DNA of 64,000 bases from Achromobacter veterisilvae. GTDB lineage: Bacteria > Pseudomonadota > Gammaproteobacteria > Burkholderiales > Burkholderiaceae_B. The notes under the pieces are model-generated. The model ran no database searches, had not been told where the DNA came from, and worked only from the letters and a program-made list of their open reading frames with translations. The stretch is from positions 1 through 64,000 of the forward strand of contig NZ_UFQC01000012.1 of the NCBI RefSeq assembly GCF_900496975.1, written 5' to 3'. A program made the translations under genes and the position numbers. Shown piece by piece: positions 58,144 to 64,000 of this stretch. Numbering within the stretch: the stretch's first letter is position 1; every line of letters begins with the position of its first letter.

Positions 58144-58982
58144 TGATGCTCCCTGCGGATTTCGGCGGCAACTCGGCTGGCCGACAGCACCGCGGCGACG
58201 ATCACCAGGCCGGGCAGCGTCGTAAGCCACCAGGCGAACGCGAGATAGTCGCGCCCCTCGGCCACGAGCAGGCCCCATTCGGGGGTGGGCGGAGGCGTGC
58301 CGAGGCCCAGGAATCCGAGCGTGGCGATGGCGAGGATGGCGGTGCCGAACTGCAGCGCCGCCAGGCCCAGCACCGGCGTGATGGCATTGGGCAGGATGTG
58401 GCGGACCACGATGCCGAATTCGCCGACACCCGAGCCGCGCGCCGCTTCGACATAGGGCAGCGCGCGCACCCGCAGGACCTCGGCGCGGGTCAGCCGCGCG
58501 AAGACGGCGATGGACGCCACGCCCACCGCCATCGCGGCATTGCCGGTGCCGAAGCCGAACGTCACGACGATCGCCATGCTGAGCAGCAGGTTAGGAATGG
58601 CCAGCAGCACGTCGACCAGGCGCATGGCAATGGCATCCACCGCGCCGCCGAAGTAGCCGGACACCAGGCCGATGCCCACGCCCGCGAACAGGCCGAGCGA
58701 TACCGCGATCGCGGCGCCGCTGAGCGAGAGCGACGCGCCGTGTATCGTGCGGCTCAATACATCCCGGCCCAGCGCGTCGGTGCCGAAAGGATGCAGCAGG
58801 CTGGGCGCGAGCAGGCGGTTGGCCGGATCGCTATCCAGCGGGCCGTACGGTGCGAGGAGGCCCGGCGCCAGCGCGCTGAGCACGGACAGGGCCAGAATGA
58901 AGAGCGCCAGGACCAGGCCGGGGCTCCAGCGCCGGGACCGGCGGCGCGTAGCGGGAAGGGTCAACGAAGTAGCCACATTCAT
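58140..58982 (-). CDS. ABC importer permease, DppC type (module 2)
   Basis: The protein has 280 residues from ATG 58982 (MNVATSLTLP). FGTDALGRDVLSRTIHGASLSLS, FARLTRAEVLRVRALPYVEAARGSGVGEFGIVVRHILPNAI and FLGLGTPPPTPEWG are the DppC marks. Its start overlaps the stop of the DppB gene and its stop overlaps the ATPase start, both by 4 nt. Confidence 0.93.
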   Translation of the reverse strand: MNVATSLTLPATRRRSRRWSPGLVLALFILALSVLSALAPGLLAPYGPLDSDPANRLLAPSLLHPFGTDALGRDVLSRTIHGASLSLSGAAIAVSLGLFAGVGIGLVSGYFGGAVDAIAMRLVDVLLAIPNLLLSMAIVVTFGFGTGNAAMAVGVASIAVFARLTRAEVLRVRALPYVEAARGSGVGEFGIVVRHILPNAITPVLGLAALQFGTAILAIATLGFLGLGTPPPTPEWGLLVAEGRDYLAFAWWLTTLPGLVIVAAVLSASRVAAEIRREHQ

Positions 58983-59953
58983 GATGCGATGACCTTGGGA
59001 GCCGCGGCGGGACGCGTCGCCGAGCGGGCGGCCCGTTCGCGCGGGTCGACGATGGGGTGCAGTACGTCCACCAGCCAGTTGAACGTCACGAACACGAAGG
59101 CGGCGATCAACACGACGGCCTGGATCACCGGCAGGTCCTGGTTCGCGACGGAGCGCTCCGTCAGAAAGCCCAGCCCCGGGCGCGAGAAGATGGTTTCCGT
59201 GACGACCGCGCCGGCGACGAGTTCGCCGATCGTGAGTCCCAGTACCGTGAGGACCGGCATCAGGCAGTTGCGCAGCACGTGGCGCGCATAGATGCCGAAG
59301 GCGCCCACGCCCTTGGTCTTGAGCACGGCCACGAACGGTTCTTTGTAGACCGCTTGGACGCTGGCCATCAGCACCGCGGCCAATGGCGCGCTGACCGGCA
59401 GCGCCATGGCCAGCGCGGCGAAGACCAGGGAGGACGCGGCCTGGTCGTCGACGGCGACGAACAGGCCCAGGCGAAACGAAAACACCTGGATCACGATCAG
59501 CCCCAGCCAGAACATGGGCACGGAGACGAACAGGCTGGGCAGCAGTTCCAGGAAATGGCGCAGGGCCTTCCAGCGGGTCAGGGCGACCGTGCTGACGATG
59601 GCCAGCGCGAGCAGCAGCGCGAACACCACACCCAGCCCCGTGAGCTTCAGGGTGGATGGAAAGGCGCTCGCCAGTAGATGCGTGACCGTCTCCCCCGACA
59701 CGAGCGAATAGCCGAGATCGCCGTGCAGCAGCCGGTTGAGCGCGTCGGCGTATTGCTCCCAGGCCGAGCGGTCCAGGCCGTAGTAGGCCAGGATTTTGGC
59801 GCTGTCCTCGGGGCTGACGGGATTGTCCGGGTCGGCCAGGCGCACGCTGATGGGATCCAGCGGAATCAGGTAGAGCAGTGCATAGCTCGCGGTATAGGCG
59901 AGCCACAGCACTGTCAGTGCCTGTCCGGTGCGGCGCAGGAAGTATCGGAGCAT
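58979..59953 (-). CDS. ABC importer permease, DppB type (module 2)
   Basis: The protein has 324 residues and about six helices. It begins MLRYFLRRTGQALTVLWLAYTASYALLYLIPLDP. The loop EPFVAVLKTKGVGAFGIYARHVLRNCLMPVLTVLG contacts the ATPase. It forms the channel with the DppC gene product. It is 21 bp after the receptor gene. Confidence 0.93.
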   Translation of the reverse strand: MLRYFLRRTGQALTVLWLAYTASYALLYLIPLDPISVRLADPDNPVSPEDSAKILAYYGLDRSAWEQYADALNRLLHGDLGYSLVSGETVTHLLASAFPSTLKLTGLGVVFALLLALAIVSTVALTRWKALRHFLELLPSLFVSVPMFWLGLIVIQVFSFRLGLFVAVDDQAASSLVFAALAMALPVSAPLAAVLMASVQAVYKEPFVAVLKTKGVGAFGIYARHVLRNCLMPVLTVLGLTIGELVAGAVVTETIFSRPGLGFLTERSVANQDLPVIQAVVLIAAFVFVTFNWLVDVLHPIVDPRERAARSATRPAAAPKVIAS

Positions 59954-59974
59954 GGCGGCAGTGAGAAATCTGGC

Positions 59975-61582
59975 TTACTTGGACAGCCAGGTGGTCAGGA
60001 AGTACGGCCGTCCTTGAGGCTCATGGCCGATGCCGTGCACCTTCTTCGACACGCCGTATACCAACGCGTCCTCGTACAACGGAATGCCGAGCCCGTTGTC
60101 CAGCACGAAGGTCTGCACTTCGGCGGCGATCCGCTTGCGGACCGCGAGGTCCGTCGTTTCGTTCTGCTTGCGTACCAGCGCGTCCAATTCGGGAATCGCG
60201 CGGTTGGCCTGGTTGCCCACGGTGCTGTCCCAGGTGAAGCGCAGCGCGTCGATATCAAAGCGGATCTGCGAAGTCTGGAAGAAGGCGTTGACCTTGCCGT
60301 CGCGCTGCACCTTCGAGTAGGTGGCCGTATCGGCCTTGCGCAGTTGCAGATCGATGCCCACGCGTTTCCATTGTTCGGCCAGCAGTTCGAAGCCGCCTTG
60401 CGACGTAATGTGATGCAGCGAGATATAGGTGGGAATCGTGAGCTTCCTGCCGTCCTTGTAGCGGTAACCGTCAGGGCCGGTCTTCCAGCCAGCCTCGTCC
60501 AGCAGCGCCGCGGCGCCCTTCGGGTCGTAGGCGAGGCGCTGGGAGTTATCCACCCAGCCCGGATTGCTGCGGCCAAGCACCGAGCTGGCGATGCCGTAGC
60601 TGTCCGACAGCAGGGCCTTCTTGATCTCGTTGCGGTCCGTGGCCAGGTTCAGCGCGCGGCGCACCCGCACGTCTTCCAGGTTGGGCGTGCTGGAGTTCAC
60701 GGTCAGTTGGTTCGCGACGTTGGCCGTGATCACTTCCAGACGATGGTTGGGCGATCGCTTCACCAGGGGCTCGTCGGTGGGCAGGATGCCGCGGACAGCG
60801 TCGGCCTGGCCGGCAAGCAAGGTGCCCACTCGCACGCTGCCCTCGGTGGCGATGGTGTGGACGAAGCCGTCGATCCATGCCGGCCCCGGGTGATTCAGCG
60901 CGGAGGGAGCCCAGTTGTAGTCGTCTCGCCGTTTGTAGACGATCTCCTTGCCCGGGCGTTCGGACACGAACACGAACGGGCCGGTGGTCACGAGGTTCTT
61001 GCCCTGGCACTGGTCCTGGTAAGGCAGGGCCAGTGTGCTGGGCGCGAGGATTCCGGCCTGCGGCATCGAAAGCTGCTGGGGGAAGCTGACGTTGGGGCGT
61101 GTGAAATAGACGGAGATCTGCGTGGGCGAGTCCACTTCCGTGCGATCGTAGTTCGCCACCATCGACCACTTTGGAATGCCGAGCGAGCTGTCGCCCCGCG
61201 CGATCTGATCGAGGTTCGCCTTGACGATGTCGGCGGTCAGCTTGGTGCCGTCGCTGAAACTGACGCCTTCCCGCAGCGAGAACGTGTAGCGCGTGGCGTC
61301 TTCATTGGCTTTCCACGACGCCGCGAGCCAGGGCGACAGTTCGGCCGTCTCGGAATCCTGATAGACCAGACGTTCGAGAATGCTGTTGGAGATCACGGAG
61401 TTCGCATAGGTGCCGCCGCCCGACGGGGCAAGGCAGGCCCAGCCGAGGTAGTCCAGCACGCGCAACGTGCCGCCGCGCTGTGGCGTATCCGCCGCGGCCG
61501 CCAGTGTTGCGGCGCTGCCGCCCACGGCCAGCAACACGGTGCCGGCCAGCGACGCCCAGCGGGCCATTCTTCTTTCTTTCAT
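59975..61582 (-). CDS. ABC importer solute receptor, family 5 (module 2)
   Basis: The protein has 535 residues. I chose ATG 61582 (MKERRMARWAS), 9 nt after GGAG, over ATG 61600. A Sec signal covers about 1-30. RGGTLRVLDYLGW, SPWLAASWKANEDATRYTFSLREGVSFSDG and LTVNSSTPNLEDVRVRRALNLATDR follow the peptide-receptor pattern. An unusual Cys in WACLAPSGGG and one in DQCQGKN could form a disulfide. It is the substrate-binding part of module 2. Confidence 0.92.
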   Translation of the reverse strand: MKERRMARWASLAGTVLLAVGGSAATLAAAADTPQRGGTLRVLDYLGWACLAPSGGGTYANSVISNSILERLVYQDSETAELSPWLAASWKANEDATRYTFSLREGVSFSDGTKLTADIVKANLDQIARGDSSLGIPKWSMVANYDRTEVDSPTQISVYFTRPNVSFPQQLSMPQAGILAPSTLALPYQDQCQGKNLVTTGPFVFVSERPGKEIVYKRRDDYNWAPSALNHPGPAWIDGFVHTIATEGSVRVGTLLAGQADAVRGILPTDEPLVKRSPNHRLEVITANVANQLTVNSSTPNLEDVRVRRALNLATDRNEIKKALLSDSYGIASSVLGRSNPGWVDNSQRLAYDPKGAAALLDEAGWKTGPDGYRYKDGRKLTIPTYISLHHITSQGGFELLAEQWKRVGIDLQLRKADTATYSKVQRDGKVNAFFQTSQIRFDIDALRFTWDSTVGNQANRAIPELDALVRKQNETTDLAVRKRIAAEVQTFVLDNGLGIPLYEDALVYGVSKKVHGIGHEPQGRPYFLTTWLSK

Positions 61583-61719
61583 GTTCAACTCTCCGTTCAT
61601 TTCGCCAGCAGTGCCGGCGTCGTGCGTAGTTCAAGGGTGCGCGCGGCCCTCGCGCCGGATCGGGCACGATGGATGGCGTATCGAATGCGGTCCCGGCGCC
61701 GCCGCGCCGGGGACGGTGT

Positions 61720-63030
61720 CTAGAAGAAGCCTTGCTTCGGCAAGGGTTCGCCGCGCGCGTGATAGGCGCCGATGGCGAGAGCCTTGTAGAGCGAAGGGTT
61801 GTGCGTGGACACGGTTCGCGCGTTGCGCCAGTGGCGGTCGAGCTGGCGCTGGCGGTGCGTGGCGGACGCGCCGCCCAGGTCGAATAGCAGGGTGGCCGCG
61901 GCCGTGCCGAGCGCGTCGATCGACACCTTGGCGCGCGCCGCGTTCAACGCGGCGGCGTGGTTGGCCTCGGAGCGTTGCGCGAATGGCAGCGCGGCCGCGC
62001 GGTCGAAGCTCTCCGCGGCGTTGAGAATGATCGAGCGCGCGGCATAGGCATGGGCGGAAAGCTGGCCCAGGGCGTGCAGCAGCAGCGGATCGGCCGTCGG
62101 GTCCGGGCTCGGCGCGAAGTACAGATGCTGCTTGCGGCTCTTGATCAGGGCCAGCGCGTCGTCGAACGACGCCTGCACGATGCCGGCGATCACCGCCGTC
62201 AGGAATAGCTGCGGCAGACTCGATCCATATTCGGCGCCCGGAAGCGTGCGCGAGCGTTGCAGCACCTGCGCGTCGTGTTCGATGCGCACTTCGTGCAGGT
62301 TCGCGGTGCCGCTGGCAGTGAAGCGCTGACCGAAGCCGGCCCAATCGTCGATGACTTCCACGCCAGGCGCACTGATAGGGACGACGACGGTCAGCGTTTC
62401 GGACTCGTCGTCGCGCGTGGCCTGGATGGCAAGCCAGTCGGCGTACACGCTGCCCGTGGCGTACTGCTTCTTGCCGTGCAGAATCTGCGCCTTGCCCTCG
62501 CGGCGCAGCGTCGTGGCGAAATGGCTCAGGTCTGCCACGCGGCCGTCTGCTTCGCGCGGACGGACGGCGTCGGTCACGCCGTTGGCGAACAGGTCGCCGC
62601 CCGCGGCGCGCGCCAGCCAGTGGCCGGCTTTTTCCCGATCCGCCAGCGAGAGCAGGCCGTTCACGAAGCCGTAGTGGTTGCGGAAAATGTGCGCCACATT
62701 GGCGTCGGCGGCGGCGAGGCGTACGACGAGCCCGAACAGCTCGCGATAGCTCAGCCCTCTTCCGCCGGCGGATTTTGGCAAGATCAGCGCGCCGAAACCC
62801 TGAGCGAGCAGTGCGCGCACTTCCGCGCGCGGGAGGTCGCCCGAGTTCTCGCGCGCGGGCGCCGTCTCCGCAATGCGGCGAAAGAGTTCAGTCCATTCGT
62901 CATTCTCCCGGGAGTCGAATGCCGCGGCGGCCTGAATGCCGGGCGCCTGATCTCCAATCGTTTCGGGCTCGTGTCCCGAAGGCTCGGGAGTGGTCAGCGG
63001 TGACGCGTCGTTCTGCTTGGCTTCCATCAT
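61720..63030 (-). CDS. SfnB-family flavin oxidoreductase (module 2)
   Basis: The protein has 436 residues, a homologue of the module 1 gene. It shares ALLAQGFGALILPKSAGGRGLSY, LHGKKQYATGSVYADWLAIQA, GFGQRFTASGTANLHEV and the ending DRHWRNARTVSTHNPS. About 40 residues at the N-terminus are extra and low in structure (ATG 63030; ATG 63027 is next). It is the first gene of the minus-strand array, with 268 bp to the divergent IclR gene. Probably FMNH2-dependent oxidation of an organosulfur compound. Confidence 0.85.
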   Translation of the reverse strand: MMEAKQNDASPLTTPEPSGHEPETIGDQAPGIQAAAAFDSRENDEWTELFRRIAETAPARENSGDLPRAEVRALLAQGFGALILPKSAGGRGLSYRELFGLVVRLAAADANVAHIFRNHYGFVNGLLSLADREKAGHWLARAAGGDLFANGVTDAVRPREADGRVADLSHFATTLRREGKAQILHGKKQYATGSVYADWLAIQATRDDESETLTVVVPISAPGVEVIDDWAGFGQRFTASGTANLHEVRIEHDAQVLQRSRTLPGAEYGSSLPQLFLTAVIAGIVQASFDDALALIKSRKQHLYFAPSPDPTADPLLLHALGQLSAHAYAARSIILNAAESFDRAAALPFAQRSEANHAAALNAARAKVSIDALGTAAATLLFDLGGASATHRQRQLDRHWRNARTVSTHNPSLYKALAIGAYHARGEPLPKQGFF

Positions 63031-63298
63031 TCATCCAGATATCGGTTCGGGGAATCACCGCTCCAAAAGATGGAAAAATAATTCCTTTTTTTTAAGATAG
63101 AGGACGGTAGGACCGGAAGCAAAGAATGGATCCTGATATGGTTATGCGCCTTGTGCCGAGGCAGGCCGGCGGCCATCATGTCGGCGCCGCCACCCAGCAT
63201 GCTAGGCCCGGAACACCAGCCTCCATGACGGGCCGCGCATATTCCCGCCACCCGCGTCACCACGCGACAACCGGACGATCGACCTATAAGGCAGACCC
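63031..63298. promoter_or_regulatory. Divergent promoter region of the IclR gene and the sulfur-type array
   Basis: 268 bp with an A+T-rich stretch (63072-63105, long A and T runs) unlike the flanking genes. I see no clear dyad or near-consensus promoter pair, so no site is assigned within it. Confidence 0.4.
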
Positions 63299-64000
63299 AT
63301 GAAGCTACAAAGAAAGAGTGTGTCCGAAGCGATGGCGCCCGCGCCGGTCCAGGAATCCAATGCGTTGTTGCGCGGCCTCAAAGTGCTTGCGGCGCTCGCG
63401 GACGCCGCCAGGCCGATGAGCCTGTCCGACATCGGCGAAGGCGTCGGGCTGCCGCCCAGCACCACGCATCGGGTGCTGCAGAACCTGCTGAAGGACGCCT
63501 ACGTCTACCAGGATGCGCAGGGCCGCTACGGGCTTGGCGCAGCGGGATTGCAACCCTTGCCTCTGGACCATCCGCTGAATGTGCTGCGGCGGGACGCGAT
63601 AGCGCCGATGCGCGCTTTGCAGGCCGCGTTCGGGCCGTCGATATTGTTGTTCGCCTTTCCGGGACGCCAGCGCGTGGTGGTCGACTATGTGCCGGGCAGC
63701 TATCACGTCACCCCGTACTTCGACACGCGCGTCACCGCGCCGTTGCATGCGTCGGTGTCGGGCAAGCTGCTGCTCAGCGGGCTGGGCGCGGCGGAGCGCG
63801 ACGAGCTTCTGGGGCCTCAGCCGTATCGTTCACGTACCGACAGCACGCTGGTCAAGCGAAGTGCCTTGTTCAAGCAGCTCGACGCGATCGCCAGCGACGG
63901 TATCGCCACCAACGTGAACGAGAACGTGCAGGGCATTTCCGCGATCGGCACGCGCCTCGCCACGCCGGAAGGCAGGAACTTCGGCGCCATCGTGATCACG
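63299..64000 (+). CDS. IclR-family transcriptional regulator (partial, C-terminus outside window)
   Basis: ATG 63299 opens a frame of 234 codons that runs off the window. Residues about 20-80 form the winged helix-turn-helix (LLRGLKVLAALADAARPMSLSDIGEGVGLPPSTTHRVLQNLL). The effector domain follows with TAPLHASVSGKLLLS and GIATNVNENVQGISAIGTRL. IclR proteins respond to small acids and repress or activate divergent operons. Its place, divergent from the 12-gene array, makes it the likely regulator. Most of the family is about 250-270 residues, so little is missing. Confidence 0.92.
   Translation, partial: MKLQRKSVSEAMAPAPVQESNALLRGLKVLAALADAARPMSLSDIGEGVGLPPSTTHRVLQNLLKDAYVYQDAQGRYGLGAAGLQPLPLDHPLNVLRRDAIAPMRALQAAFGPSILLFAFPGRQRVVVDYVPGSYHVTPYFDTRVTAPLHASVSGKLLLSGLGAAERDELLGPQPYRSRTDSTLVKRSALFKQLDAIASDGIATNVNENVQGISAIGTRLATPEGRNFGAIVIT

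Overview
The window is high-GC chromosomal DNA from a betaproteobacterium of the Burkholderiales, most likely Alcaligenaceae (Bordetella/Achromobacter type). The reasons are two orphan Bug-family solute receptors, the coxB-coxA-DUF2970-coxC-DUF2909-SURF1-ctaA-ctaB-sco order, a PhaM-like protein and an rpoH gene with a CIRCE operator. I see no rRNA, tRNA, prophage, complete insertion sequence or CRISPR array.

Region 1 (1-17.7 kb) is mainly core functions. It holds a partial MFS exporter with a divergent LysR regulator, an OmpW porin, and gltBD (glutamate synthase). Next come a RAYT-type transposase relic whose catalytic residues look lost, S-formylglutathione hydrolase, a membrane protein and rpoH behind a perfect CIRCE site. 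A candidate small RNA with a CU-rich loop follows, then divergent cpdA (cAMP phosphodiesterase) and a Na+/H+ antiporter with a cyclic-nucleotide-binding domain, and a DUF4743-type Nudix hydrolase. GC-rich multi-hairpin repeats flank rpoH.

Region 2 (17.9-26.8 kb) is an aa3-type cytochrome c oxidase cluster: subunits I-III, SURF1, an Sco-like membrane protein, heme A synthase, heme O synthase and Sco. It includes a 41-residue membrane protein and a 66-residue protein on the opposite strand. No Cox11 gene is present in it.

Region 3 (26.8-36.9 kb) carries small conserved proteins, PhaM, glmU, a DHA2-type exporter, UDP-glucose dehydrogenase with a GT4 glycosyltransferase, an Lrp regulator and glmS. 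Four 133-bp tandem repeats full of GTGTC(T/A)GACAC palindromes lie just upstream of the UDP-glucose dehydrogenase promoter.

Region 4 (36.9-46.8 kb) is accessory catabolism: MmgE/PrpD, two Bug receptors, LysR, an FMN alpha-hydroxyacid oxidase, an FAH-fold hydrolase, a TauD-type dioxygenase, a 2-hydroxyacid dehydrogenase and an SDR. Three copies of a 30-bp motif sit 75-105 bp upstream of three minus-strand genes here, and are probably the LysR operators.

Region 5 (46.9-64 kb) is one 12-gene minus-strand array divergent from an IclR regulator. It has two complete Dpp/Gsi-type ABC importers, each with its own SfnB-like flavin oxidoreductase, plus an LLM flavin monooxygenase and a four-domain rhodanese. 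The content points to uptake and desulfurisation of organosulfur compounds.
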